Shown here: positions 1 to 8,053 of the stretch, piece by piece
Position numbering within the stretch: position 1 is the first letter of the stretch
Layout: each line of letters begins with the position of its first letter
NCBI RefSeq assembly: GCF_900108915.1
Contig: NZ_FNYH01000017.1
Coordinates: 1-34,880, forward strand
From: Allopseudospirillum japonicum
GTDB lineage: Bacteria; Pseudomonadota; Gammaproteobacteria; Pseudomonadales; Halomonadaceae
Reading direction: 5' to 3'
Length of the DNA: 34,880 bases
Notes under the pieces: model-generated
The model's input: only the letters and a program-made list of their open reading frames with translations
What the model was told of the DNA's origin: nothing
The model's database searches: none
Position numbers and translations under genes: made by a program

Positions 1-137
1 TGGAGCGACTGGAGCGGGGACAGCGGCCTAAGCCACTGTCTAGTGAAGGCGTGACGAAACAGGAAGGTTCTCGGGGTGACTCAAGAACCCTCGCCCAAAG
101 CGCGAAGCGCGGCGGGCGGGGAGTGTCAGCTGCCTAG
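1..137 (+). mobile_element. 3' end of an IS200/IS605-like element (TnpB tail plus right end), cut by window edge
   Basis: Frame 3 is open from the window edge to a TAG at 135-137. Its 44 codons have a basic, low-complexity composition with a TKQE segment, similar to the variable tails of TnpB proteins. The DNA from about 85 to 128 forms a CCCTCGCCC / GGGCGGGG hairpin followed by AGTGTCAGC. This matches in layout the right end of the complete tnpB element at 30190-30224, where a GGGCGGGG arm is followed by AGGATGTCAAG. The stretch is richer in GC than the neighbouring gene. The catalytic part would lie outside the window, so the TnpB assignment is an inference from the end structure and tail composition. 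Confidence 0.5.
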
Positions 138-155
138 GTCCACTGAAGATCTAGG

Positions 156-902
156 TTAAGCAGTGGCAGGGCTTTGTACAAAGGCGCTACGAAATAAAAA
201 ACCTTGTGCATAGTCGATGTGTAATTCGCGTGCCCAATCGAGGTGCTGCTGAGTTTCTACCCCTTCTAAAATCACTTGTTTTTCTGTGGCATGGGCAAAT
301 TGAATCAAATGCTGCAATAGATGACGGGCTTGTCCACCTTGCCAACGCACTAACCAATCGCGTGCTAGCTTAATATAACGCACGCCCGCAAGGACATCTA
401 AAGCCACTAAAGAATCCTCCGCACCCACATCATCCAAAGCTAAAGGGATACCGGCTTTGCCAAAACGTTTTAGCATGGCAATACTTAAACGCGCATCACT
501 GACGGAGCTATTTTCGATAATTTCCACTACAGCTTGCGGACAAGTAGCTACCAAATCCACTAAGGGATGTTCAGGTTCACTGAGAAAGACTTCAAACGCA
601 TCCTGATCGATATTTAAAAAGAGTGCCTGGGTCTGGGGTGCATATTGAACTTGGTGCTGCTTAATCCGATATTCCATTTGGAATAAGCTCAGCGGACTGG
701 TATGCAAAGCTTGAAACACCCAATCAGGACGTAGGTTTTGCCCTTGTGGACAGCGAAAACGGGCCAAGGCCTCATAACCGATAGGCGTTAGGTGGCGTAC
801 GTCCATGATGGGTTGGTATTCAGCTGCGATACCGCGCCCCTCTAACAAAGCTAATAAAGTGCTTGGCGGAAGATGAATGCCCACATCAGCAGATAAGCTC
901 AA
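156..902 (-). CDS. EAL-domain protein, probable c-di-GMP phosphodiesterase (stand-alone)
   Basis: This 248-residue soluble protein is almost entirely an EAL domain, the fold that hydrolyses cyclic di-GMP to pGpG. The catalytic set is visible: E44 in YEALAR, N97 in FLNID, E127 and E130 in VEIIEN, D157-D158 in LDDVG, K178 in YIKLA, E213 in EGVET and Q233 in AQGFLF. Loop 6, normally DDFGTGYSS, reads DDVGAEDS, and the Asp that usually follows the Lys (KID) is Ala, so activity or regulation may be altered. No GGDEF, PAS or membrane segment is present. The TTG start is chosen because AAGGAG lies 7 bases upstream and no ATG sits nearby. It faces away from proC. Confidence 0.85.
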   Translation of the reverse strand: MSLSADVGIHLPPSTLLALLEGRGIAAEYQPIMDVRHLTPIGYEALARFRCPQGQNLRPDWVFQALHTSPLSLFQMEYRIKQHQVQYAPQTQALFLNIDQDAFEVFLSEPEHPLVDLVATCPQAVVEIIENSSVSDARLSIAMLKRFGKAGIPLALDDVGAEDSLVALDVLAGVRYIKLARDWLVRWQGGQARHLLQHLIQFAHATEKQVILEGVETQQHLDWARELHIDYAQGFLFRSAFVQSPATA

Positions 903-1010
903 ACAGCCTCTCCTTGAATCTTAAAAGTACTATTGAAACAAACACCTAGGGCATTCGCCTGTGTATTTCTCAAAGTGAGCATACTAAGCAAAGCCTAGAA
1001 AAGATGCAAA

Positions 1011-1028
1011 TTATTCTCATAAGAATAA
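1011..1028. promoter_or_regulatory. Fur-box-like palindrome between the EAL gene and proC
   Basis: TTATTC and GAATAA form a perfect inverted repeat around a 6-base centre, and the segment AAATTATTCTCATAAG resembles the A/T-rich repeated hexamers of Fur operators. It lies about 110 bases from each of the two divergent starts. No convincing -35/-10 pair is seen around it, so which gene it would control is unclear. Confidence 0.3.
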
Positions 1029-1135
1029 CCTTCTTATTTGCTGCGGTAAGGCTGACCCTTGTGTGGGTGATCCCTGACTTTACCAGATCTGCTATCATGC
1101 TGGTTTTGAGCTGGTTTTCGCTATAGGGAGCACAT

Positions 1136-1981
1136 ATGGCACAAGTATTACAAAAGCGTTTAGCCTTTATTGGTGCGGGGAATATGGCCAATGCCATTAT
1201 TGGTGGCTTACGTCAACAAGGGCTGGCTGCGGATCTTATCTATGCCTCGAACCCAGAGGCGAGCATCCTCGCAGAACTGCAACAAACGTATGGGATTCAT
1301 ACGCAAACATCAAACTTAGAGGTGGCGCGCCAGGCCGAGATTTGGGTATTAGCAGTTAAACCACAAATTTTGCGCCAAGTGTGCCAAGAATTAAGTGCAT
1401 TGGCACGCCAGCAGCGCCCGTTAATTATTTCCATTGCTGCCGGCGTAACTTTAGAGATGTTGGGCGATTGGTTAGGCGCACAAGATTTACCCTTAATACG
1501 CTGTATGCCCAATACCCCAGCTTTAGTAGGTGCAGGAGCTTCCGGTTTATACGCGAATGCACAGGTGACCGAGGAAGAAAAAGCCAGTGCGCAAGCGCTG
1601 ATGCAAGCGGTTGGTATTAGTTTATGGGTGGAAGAGGAAGCCTTAATTGATGCAGTCACAGGTATCTCAGGTAGTGGCCCTGCGTATTTCTTCCTTGCAA
1701 TGGAAGCCTTAGCCGCTGCGGGCGAAGCACAAGGTTTAACCCCTGAAGTTGCACGCCAACTCAGTTTGCAAACCGCTTTAGGGGCTGCACGAATGGCTTG
1801 TGAAAATACAGTGGATGTGGCTGAGCTGAGACGTCGGGTGACGTCACCTAAGGGAACAACGGAGCGCGCGATTCAAAGTTTTGAAGCTGCTGGTCTTCGT
1901 CAAATCTATCAAGATGCAGTACAAGCCGCAGTCACCCGTAGCCAAGAATTGGCACAAGAATTAGCAAACGCCTCCAAATAA
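1136..1981 (+). CDS. proC: Pyrroline-5-carboxylate reductase (last step of proline synthesis)
   Basis: ProC reduces 1-pyrroline-5-carboxylate to proline with NAD(P)H in the cytoplasm. The 281-residue length is normal. The N-terminal Rossmann motif IGAGNMANAIIGG (about residues 12-24) binds the cofactor. The C-terminal dimerisation domain carries GISGSGPAYFFLAMEAL and the family signature TSPKGTTERAI. The ATG is preceded by GGGAG at good distance. mlaA follows 23 bases after the stop with its own AAGGA site, so the two may share a transcript although their functions are unrelated. In many gammaproteobacteria proC sits next to yggS and yggT; those are not seen here. Confidence 0.96.
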   Translation: MAQVLQKRLAFIGAGNMANAIIGGLRQQGLAADLIYASNPEASILAELQQTYGIHTQTSNLEVARQAEIWVLAVKPQILRQVCQELSALARQQRPLIISIAAGVTLEMLGDWLGAQDLPLIRCMPNTPALVGAGASGLYANAQVTEEEKASAQALMQAVGISLWVEEEALIDAVTGISGSGPAYFFLAMEALAAAGEAQGLTPEVARQLSLQTALGAARMACENTVDVAELRRRVTSPKGTTERAIQSFEAAGLRQIYQDAVQAAVTRSQELAQELANASK

Positions 1982-2004
1982 TCTAACGGATAAGGAATAC
2001 GACC

Positions 2005-2757
2005 ATGCTGCGGCAGCTTATGATGGGATTAGTGGCAATTAGCTTGCTTAGTGGATGCGCAGGTGCACAAAAAGCGCCACAACAAGAAGAAGCCGATTCT
2101 GCGCTAGAAACTTACAATCGGGCCATGTTTGGCTTTAACGATACTCTAGATACTTACGTTCTGCGTCCTTTGGCGCAAGGCTATCAATGGGTGACACCTG
2201 AGTTAGCACAAGAAGGTATTGCTAATATTTTCAATAATCTAGGCGATGTAAAAACCGCAACCAATGCCTTGTTACAAGGTAAATTCCAACAGGCTGCGCA
2301 AGATAGTGGTCGTTTTCTGATGAATTCCACTTTAGGGATTTTTGGGATTTTTGATGTGGCTACACCCTTTGGCTGGCAGCGCCATGATGAAGACTTTGGC
2401 CAAACCTTAGCGGTTTGGGGCGTCCCCCAAGGGCCTTATGTTGTATTGCCTTTGTTAGGCGGTTATCAATTAACCCATGCTTTGAGCCTAGCGCCAGATG
2501 CCTACCTTGCCCCAATCCGCCATATGGATGCGCATGAAAGTGCGGAAAATGTCGCCCTTGCATTAGATACGGTGCAAACCCGTGCCCAGTATTTGAACCA
2601 AGAGGGCTTAATCCAAGGTGATAAGTACTTATTTTTAAAAGATGCCTATCTACAAAGACGCCAATTTTTAATCCAAGATGGGCGTTTGGAAGAAGATCCT
2701 TTTGCAAACTCAGCAGAAGCTGATTTTGATTATGATGCTGAAGCTTTTGCGGATTAA
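2005..2757 (+). CDS. mlaA: MlaA (VacJ) outer-membrane lipoprotein of phospholipid retrograde transport
   Basis: MlaA sits in the outer membrane and removes mislocalised phospholipid from the outer leaflet, passing it to MlaC and the MlaFEDB transporter. The 250-residue protein starts with a lipoprotein signal peptide ending in the lipobox LLSGC, making C18 the lipidated residue. The conserved body includes YNRAMFGFNDTLDTYVLRP, the NLGD region, FLMNSTLGIFGIFDVA and EDFGQTLAVWGVPQGPY. The tail after residue about 225 is acidic and probably disordered. AAGGA lies 8 bases before the ATG. None of mlaBCDEF is in the window. Downstream are two hairpins that may end transcription. Confidence 0.95.
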   Translation: MLRQLMMGLVAISLLSGCAGAQKAPQQEEADSALETYNRAMFGFNDTLDTYVLRPLAQGYQWVTPELAQEGIANIFNNLGDVKTATNALLQGKFQQAAQDSGRFLMNSTLGIFGIFDVATPFGWQRHDEDFGQTLAVWGVPQGPYVVLPLLGGYQLTHALSLAPDAYLAPIRHMDAHESAENVALALDTVQTRAQYLNQEGLIQGDKYLFLKDAYLQRRQFLIQDGRLEEDPFANSAEADFDYDAEAFAD

Positions 2758-2765
2758 TAAGCAAA

Positions 2766-2840
2766 CTTGACGCTCCCCATCCCTGTTGTCTTCACAAAGG
2801 ATAGAGATGGGGCTTGACGTCCCTCACCCAAAGGGTGAGG
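2766..2840 (-). repeat. Two tandem IS-right-end-like hairpins between convergent mlaA and aminotransferase genes
   Basis: Read on the minus strand there are two consecutive units. The first (2840-2813) is a perfect 8-bp hairpin, CCTCACCC-TTT-GGGTGAGG, followed by GACGTCAAG. The second (2812-2766) has CCCCATC and GATGGGG arms around a 24-base loop, followed by AGCGTCAAG. The layout of hairpin then GTCAAG matches the right end of the tnpB element at 30190-30224. The pair fills the whole gap between two convergent genes and could also act as a transcription terminator, although no T tract follows. Confidence 0.55.
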
Positions 2841-2851
2841 AAAACCAAGAG

Positions 2852-4030
2852 CTAAGCAATAAAATCTCGGATACGCTGTACCGCTTCTTCCAATCTCGGT
2901 AAATCACAAGTATAGGCAAGCCGAATACTTTGACGTGCCCCTTGTACACCGAAATCTAAGCCGGGTGTGACGGCAACCCCTTGAGTATTCAGTAAGTTTT
3001 GGCACCAAGCCATGGCATCTTCCGTTAAATGATCAATCCCTGCATATACATAAAAGGCACCTTGCGGCATCACAGGGACTTGCATACCTAAAGCACGTAA
3101 TGCAGGTACCAGATAATCACGGCGCTCGGCTAAAATTTGCCGTCTTTGCTGTAAAATTGCCTGAGCTTCTGGGGTAAAAGCGGCCAAGGCTGCATATTGC
3201 GCAGGGGTAGAAGGCGCAAGAAAAATATTCTGTGCTAATTTCTCTACCGCCGCTTGTGCCCCTTCTGGGACTACTAACCAACCTAAACGCCAGCCGGTCA
3301 TGCCAAAATATTTGGAAAAACTATTAATCACTAAAGCATCCGCATCTGTTGCTAACGCGGTATGATCTGGCACGTCATAAGTCAAACCTTGGTAAATTTC
3401 GTCTACTAATAAATGACCACCCCGCGCGCGCACCGCTTGGCTGATCTGGGCGAGATGTTGTGGGGTCACTAAAGTCCCTGTGGGATTGGCTGGGGATGCC
3501 AGCATTAACATGCCTGTATTGGCTTGCCAATGTTGCTCGATGTGCTGTGCACTTAGCTGAAAATCTGTACTGGCATCGACAGGGATTAACTGGGCTTGTC
3601 CACCCATCAGTGCCATAAAGTTACGATTACAAGGATAGGTTGGATCTGCCATCATCACTTGCATCCCTGGATTAACCGTCAAGGCGCTAGCGAGTAATAA
3701 CGCCCCTGATGCCCCTGGGGTAACAAAGATACGTTCGGGCGCAACCTGTACTTGGAAACGCTGTGCATAATCATCACTAATGGCTTGACGCAATGCAGGT
3801 AAACCGGCAGCTGGCGTGTATCGTGTGTGGCCTGCAGCCAATGCTGCTTGCCCTGCTGCAATAATAGGTTCGGGGGTGGGGAAGTCTGGTTCTCCCACCT
3901 CCAAATGAATAATATCGCGCCCTTGCGCGGCCAAAGCTTGGGCATCGGCCAGTAAGCGCATCACATGGAAAGGTTGGATGTTGTCTAGGCGCTGTGCCCA
4001 AGTGGGTGTAGAAACAGGATGCTGGGTCAT
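2852..4030 (-). CDS. PLP-dependent class I/II aminotransferase
   Basis: This 392-residue fold-type I aminotransferase belongs to the AspC/AlaA-like group. The Schiff-base lysine is K240 in NSFSKYFGMTGWRLGW; N182 (ANPTG), D210 and Y213 (VDEIYQGL) contact the cofactor, and the substrate-carboxylate Arg is expected in the C-terminal RLAY segment. It has no signal peptide and is cytoplasmic. The amino-acid substrate cannot be read from sequence; alanine, aspartate and aromatic enzymes share these motifs. The start lies 17 bases after the stop of yheS on the same strand, so the two are probably co-transcribed. Confidence 0.9.
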   Translation of the reverse strand: MTQHPVSTPTWAQRLDNIQPFHVMRLLADAQALAAQGRDIIHLEVGEPDFPTPEPIIAAGQAALAAGHTRYTPAAGLPALRQAISDDYAQRFQVQVAPERIFVTPGASGALLLASALTVNPGMQVMMADPTYPCNRNFMALMGGQAQLIPVDASTDFQLSAQHIEQHWQANTGMLMLASPANPTGTLVTPQHLAQISQAVRARGGHLLVDEIYQGLTYDVPDHTALATDADALVINSFSKYFGMTGWRLGWLVVPEGAQAAVEKLAQNIFLAPSTPAQYAALAAFTPEAQAILQQRRQILAERRDYLVPALRALGMQVPVMPQGAFYVYAGIDHLTEDAMAWCQNLLNTQGVAVTPGLDFGVQGARQSIRLAYTCDLPRLEEAVQRIRDFIA

Positions 4031-4047
4031 ATAGTTACCTAGCTGTT

Positions 4048-5952
4048 TTAGTTTAAGGATTCGCTTTCAGCGCTTTCTAAGGTATCGGTGATTTCGAGCC
4101 ACTGGGTTTCTAGGGTTTCTAACTGGGCTTGATATTCACCTTGCTGTTTTAATCGCTGTTGTAATTCGGTTTTGCGTTGCGGATTGGTGTACAGATCCGC
4201 ATCTGCCAGTTGGGTTTCTACCTCGGCTACCGCCTCTTGTACTTGGGTCATCTGGTGCTCTATTTGGGTCAACTGGCGTTTGAGTGGCCGTAAAGCTTCC
4301 CGCTTTTGCGCCGCCAGCCGCCGGGCTTCTTTGCGATCTTCTTTCACTTCCCTTGTTGTTGTTATACTAGGTGCTGGCTGCTGACCTTCTTTCGCCCAAG
4401 CTTGGTAATCGTCTAAATCTCCTTTAAATTCTGTTACTTGGCCATTCGCCACCAACCAAAATGTATCCACCGTATCCCGTAACAAGTGCCTATCGTGGGA
4501 AACCAGAATCACAGTGCCACTAAAGGCTTGTAGTGCAATATCTAACGCATGGCGCATATCCAAGTCTAAGTGGTTGGTTGGCTCATCCAGAAGCAGCAAA
4601 TTCGGTTTCTGCCATGCAATCAAGGCCAAGGCTAAGCGGGCTTTTTCCCCACCAGAAAAACCTTGAATACTACCGGTAGCCTCTTCCCCATGAAAACCAA
4701 AACTGCCAAGAAAACTACGGATTTCTTGCTCGCTAGCTTGTGGGCTAAGACGCTGAATATGCAGCAAGGCAGACGCTTTTAAATCCAAGGCTTCTAATTG
4801 ATGTTGCGCAAAATAACCGATGTAAAGATGTTCGCCACGCACCTCCTGCCCCTCAAGTAAGGGCAAGTGGCCTACTAAGGATTTAATCAGTGTTGATTTG
4901 CCTGCACCATTGGGGCCAAGCAAACCGATTCTTTGCTCAGGTAAGAGGCTTAAATTCACCCTTTGCAAGATAGGAGTCTGTTCCTGATAGCCAAGGCTGG
5001 CATTATGCAGGTTAATTAAAGGGGAAGAGGTTTTATCCGCAGCGGGAAATTCAAAACTAAAAGGTGAATCCACATGTGCCGGTGCAATTTTTTGCATACG
5101 CTCTAAGGCTTTAATCCGGCTTTGTGCTTGTTTGGCTTTGGTCGCTTTGGCACGGAAACGATCAATAAAATGTTGCATATGCGCCATTTGTGCTTGCTGC
5201 TGCTGATAAGCGGCGGCTTGCTGGGCTAAACGCTCAGCGCGGGCACGCTCAAACGCGGAATAATTGCCTGTATAAAGGACCAGTTGCTGCTGATCAAAAT
5301 GGACAATATGATCAACGACGGCATCTAAAAAGTCTCTATCATGCGAGATCAACAGCAAGGTGCCAGGGTATTGGCGCAATTTAGATTCTAACCATAAAGT
5401 GGTTTCTAAATCCAAGTGGTTAGTTGGCTCATCGAGCAAGAGAACTTCCGAAGGTTGCAAAAGAGCACGCGCTAAATTTAAGCGAATTCGCCAACCGCCA
5501 GAAAAAGAAGAGACGGGCTGTTGCATTTGTTGCATCTGAAAGCCTAAACCTAGCAAGAGCTCTTCGGCTTGATTGGGCAAACGATAAGCATCTAAATCAT
5601 CAAGTTGGCTATGCAAATGGGCGATGGCTTGCATATTGTGTGCTTTTTCTGCCACGGCAAGTTGCGCTTGTACTTGTCGGTAGGTGTGATGACCATCCAA
5701 CACGTATTCTCGTGCAGGACGTTCTAAGGTTTCTACTTCTTGCGCCATATGCGCGATGCGTGTTTTTGCGGCAATAGAAACTTGGCCAGCATCTGCTTGT
5801 AACTCACCAAGCAAGAGTTTAAAGAGGCTCGATTTTCCGGCACCATTACTGCCTAAAACCCCGACTTTTTGCCCCAAATGTAGGCTGAGATTGCATTTTT
5901 CTAGTAAAGTCTGGGTACCCCGTTGCAGAGTGACTTGCTCTAGTGTCATCAT
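4048..5952 (-). CDS. yheS: ABC-F ATPase of the YheS type
   Basis: This 634-residue protein has two ABC ATPase cassettes and no membrane segments, the plan of ABC-F proteins that act on the ribosome rather than in transport. Cassette 1 has Walker A GSNGAGKSS, signature FSGGWR and Walker B LLLDEPTNHLDLE. Cassette 2 has GPNGAGKST, FSGGEKARLALALIAW and LLLDEPTNHLDLD. The linker contains FIDRFRAKATKAKQAQSRIK, the conserved P-site tRNA interaction motif region. A charged coiled coil fills residues 535-625. Order, length and linker match E. coli YheS (637 residues). AGGAA lies 9 bases before the first of two adjacent ATGs. It is divergent from the TIGR02444 gene, an arrangement I recall from pseudomonads. 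Confidence 0.92.
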   Translation of the reverse strand: MMTLEQVTLQRGTQTLLEKCNLSLHLGQKVGVLGSNGAGKSSLFKLLLGELQADAGQVSIAAKTRIAHMAQEVETLERPAREYVLDGHHTYRQVQAQLAVAEKAHNMQAIAHLHSQLDDLDAYRLPNQAEELLLGLGFQMQQMQQPVSSFSGGWRIRLNLARALLQPSEVLLLDEPTNHLDLETTLWLESKLRQYPGTLLLISHDRDFLDAVVDHIVHFDQQQLVLYTGNYSAFERARAERLAQQAAAYQQQQAQMAHMQHFIDRFRAKATKAKQAQSRIKALERMQKIAPAHVDSPFSFEFPAADKTSSPLINLHNASLGYQEQTPILQRVNLSLLPEQRIGLLGPNGAGKSTLIKSLVGHLPLLEGQEVRGEHLYIGYFAQHQLEALDLKASALLHIQRLSPQASEQEIRSFLGSFGFHGEEATGSIQGFSGGEKARLALALIAWQKPNLLLLDEPTNHLDLDMRHALDIALQAFSGTVILVSHDRHLLRDTVDTFWLVANGQVTEFKGDLDDYQAWAKEGQQPAPSITTTREVKEDRKEARRLAAQKREALRPLKRQLTQIEHQMTQVQEAVAEVETQLADADLYTNPQRKTELQQRLKQQGEYQAQLETLETQWLEITDTLESAESESLN

Positions 5953-6024
5953 GATGTGGTATTCCTGGAAAATCTTGGCGTGGTTGCCCTGAGAGCGGGT
6001 TGCTCTAGGTATGATTGAAAATAG

Positions 6025-6600
6025 ATGAAAAAGGCAGGAGTGCCTGTGCAGTTAGATTATGATAACCCATTTTGGCGCTTTTCATTGCGCCTTTACCGTT
6101 TGCCCAGTATTGAGCGCGCTTGTCTCCACTTACAAGACACTACAGGGGCCTCTGTCAATGAGCTTTTATTTGCTCTTTGGCTAGCGCAGCAACGTTTTGC
6201 TTTTACGCAGGATTGGGAGCGGGCGCGTCAAGGCGTGCGCGCTTGGCAACAAAAATATACCCAAAGTTTGCGTGCGCAAAGACGTGAGTTAAAACGCCTC
6301 GCACTTGAATTACCAGAAAGCCCAGTGTCTTCTCTATATCAATTAATTCAAAAAGCCGAATTGCTCGCAGAACAACAAGAACAAGCCTTGTTATATTATT
6401 GTTATCAGCAAGAACAGGGAATGCAGAAAGTTTCCCAACGTCACGGGGCTTTATGCACTAATTTAGTCACCTGTTTTCCAGCTGGGCAATCCATTGCGCG
6501 CCCTTCTCTTGAGGTCCTCCTTGGCGTGACCTTGGAAGGGCCTTTGGTAAATGAATGTGCAAATCGTATTTTAGAGGCTTATGCCAGCGAGAACGTCTGA
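6025..6600 (+). CDS. TIGR02444 (DUF2390) family protein, function unknown
   Basis: This 191-residue helical protein opens with DNPFWRFSLRLYRLPSIE, the hallmark of the TIGR02444 family found beside yheS in many gammaproteobacteria; no biochemical function is known to me. It has no signal peptide or membrane segment. Later parts are rich in Gln, Glu and Leu and look coiled-coil or helical. The ATG at 6025 has no ribosome site in front of it. An in-frame GTG at 6046 has AGGAG 5 bases upstream and gives the usual family N-terminus, so the true start may be 6046. The stop overlaps the next start as TGATG, which suggests translational coupling. Confidence 0.82.
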   Translation: MKKAGVPVQLDYDNPFWRFSLRLYRLPSIERACLHLQDTTGASVNELLFALWLAQQRFAFTQDWERARQGVRAWQQKYTQSLRAQRRELKRLALELPESPVSSLYQLIQKAELLAEQQEQALLYYCYQQEQGMQKVSQRHGALCTNLVTCFPAGQSIARPSLEVLLGVTLEGPLVNECANRILEAYASENV

Positions 6601-7094
6601 TGAAACTCATGCTGAAGTTGATGTTAATGCTCCTTGTTTTGGCCATGATTTTACCTATGGCCTTAAAAGGTCCAGATGGGCGCCCTTTGATGCGCTGGCA
6701 AGATTGGTTGGCAGAAGATACCCCGCAGGCTTCAGGTTCTTCTGCGTCAGGCCATTTTTCTACATCAACACCCGCTTCTTCTCAGGCACCTGCACCGGCA
6801 CAAAAAATCTACCGCTGGCAGGATGAAACGGGACGTTGGCATTTTTCTGATACGCCACCTTTAGCAGGTCAAGCGCAAGAAGCCCCAAAAGCGCATTTGA
6901 ATCTTGTCACTTCACAAGCAAGGTCAACCTCTGCAGATCAGCATGAGCCCATGTCATCCGTGCCATCGGCGATGGATACACAAACGCCCTCCTTGCCAGA
7001 TGCCGCCTTAATTTTGCACAATGCGCGAGAGGTACGAGATTTAACCCATGAGCGTCAACAACTCACTGAAGATGTCTCTACCTATGCGCGTTAG
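6600..7094 (+). CDS. Small exported or membrane-anchored DUF4124 protein
   Basis: The start at 6600 overlaps the preceding stop (TGATG). The protein is 164 residues long. Residues 1-22 are a hydrophobic, Met/Leu-rich stretch that acts as signal peptide or membrane anchor. After a Ser/Thr/Ala/Pro-rich linker, residues about 70-95 contain KIYRWQDETGRWHFSDTPP, the DUF4124 motif common in short periplasmic proteins of gammaproteobacteria. The rest is low in complexity and probably unstructured, ending in a helical, Arg-rich segment. DUF4124 has no established function. Membership in the same operon as the TIGR02444 gene is the main clue to its role. Confidence 0.8.
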   Translation: MKLMLKLMLMLLVLAMILPMALKGPDGRPLMRWQDWLAEDTPQASGSSASGHFSTSTPASSQAPAPAQKIYRWQDETGRWHFSDTPPLAGQAQEAPKAHLNLVTSQARSTSADQHEPMSSVPSAMDTQTPSLPDAALILHNAREVRDLTHERQQLTEDVSTYAR

Positions 7095-7202
7095 CAATTT
7101 TTTACCCTAATGCCTGTCCAAAGTACACCTAAAGGCAAGTACGCATTTTGTAAGCAAGCAGCCTTTACTGCCTATTTGATTTTGTCATAGTAAGGACCTT
7201 TA

Positions 7203-7949
7203 ATGAAAAAACTTCTTTCTGCCGCAGTTTTAGGGGGTACACTCGCTGCCTCATTCACCGCAAATGTTGGCTTCGCTGAGCAACTGAAGCTTGAAACTGA
7301 AGAAAGCCGCCTCGGTTACACCCTTGGGGTCATTATGGGGCATCAGCTAAAGTCTAATGTGGATGATCTGGATATCGAAGCTTATAGCCAAGCCATCCGT
7401 GACATTTACGAAGGCGTTGAGCCACAGATGAGCAAGGAAGAAGCTCAGGCGACTTTCCAAGCCTTCCAGCAGCAAAAAATGCTTGAGCAACAAGCAGAAT
7501 TTGAAAAGCAAGCCCAAGCCAATAAAGAGAAAGGCGAAGCTTTTCTTGCAGAAAATGCGGATAAAGAAGGCATTCAAACCACAGAATCTGGCTTGCAATA
7601 TAAAATTGTCAGCGCGGGCGAAGGCGCTAAACCAGGTTTAGAAGATACAGTGAAGGTCAACTATGAAGGGACCTTGATTGGTGGTGAAGTCTTCGATAGC
7701 TCCTATGAACGTGGCGAGCCTGTGACTTTTAAGGTGAATCAAGTGATTCAAGGTTGGCAAGAAGCCTTGCAGATGATGCCAGCCGGTTCGACTTGGATGC
7801 TCTATATCCCAGCAGAACTTGCTTATGGCCAAGGGGGGACAGGCGGCCCTATCGGTCCTAACGAAACCCTGATTTTTAAAGTGGAATTGTTAGAAGTGAC
7901 GCCAGCTACCCAAGAAGCCAGTGCAGAAGAAGCACCTGCGGGTGAGTAA
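7203..7949 (+). CDS. Periplasmic FKBP-type peptidyl-prolyl isomerase (FkpA/Mip/FklB family)
   Basis: The enzyme speeds cis-trans isomerisation at proline bonds and often acts as a chaperone. It has 248 residues. A Sec signal peptide covers about residues 1-25 (cleavage likely after GFA). An N-terminal helical dimerisation domain follows (ESRLGYTLGVIMGHQLK, then a Gln/Glu/Lys-rich long helix). The FKBP domain runs from about 130 to 235, with VKVNYEGTLIGGEVFDSSYERG, VIQGWQEALQMMPAGS and YIPAELAYGQGG forming the proline-binding pocket. An acidic Glu/Ala tail ends the protein. AAGGA precedes the ATG. A strong bidirectional terminator lies just downstream, shared with dsbA. Confidence 0.93.
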   Translation: MKKLLSAAVLGGTLAASFTANVGFAEQLKLETEESRLGYTLGVIMGHQLKSNVDDLDIEAYSQAIRDIYEGVEPQMSKEEAQATFQAFQQQKMLEQQAEFEKQAQANKEKGEAFLAENADKEGIQTTESGLQYKIVSAGEGAKPGLEDTVKVNYEGTLIGGEVFDSSYERGEPVTFKVNQVIQGWQEALQMMPAGSTWMLYIPAELAYGQGGTGGPIGPNETLIFKVELLEVTPATQEASAEEAPAGE

Positions 7950-7973
7950 GCGCTTTTCTTAATTAGGAATAAG

Positions 7974-8010
7974 ACACAAACGCCTTCCAAAAGAAGGCGT
8001 TTTTTTGTGT
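7974..8010. terminator. Bidirectional intrinsic terminator between the FKBP gene and dsbA
   Basis: AAACGCCTTC and GAAGGCGTTT pair around the loop CAAAA, with a T tract to the right and an A-rich stretch to the left, so it can stop transcription of both convergent genes. Confidence 0.9.
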
Positions 8011-8053
8011 CCATCATAGGCGTGAGAAAACGGGCGTGAGAAAACGCAAGTAT

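Noticed and set aside
970-1197. 75-residue minus-strand ORF over the proC start
   Set aside because: It overlaps the real proC N-terminus, has no ribosome site and shows no recognisable motif.
5190-5384. Plus-strand ORFs across yheS (several of 64-117 residues)
   Set aside because: They are shadows of the minus-strand ABC-F gene, with no start signals or family motifs.
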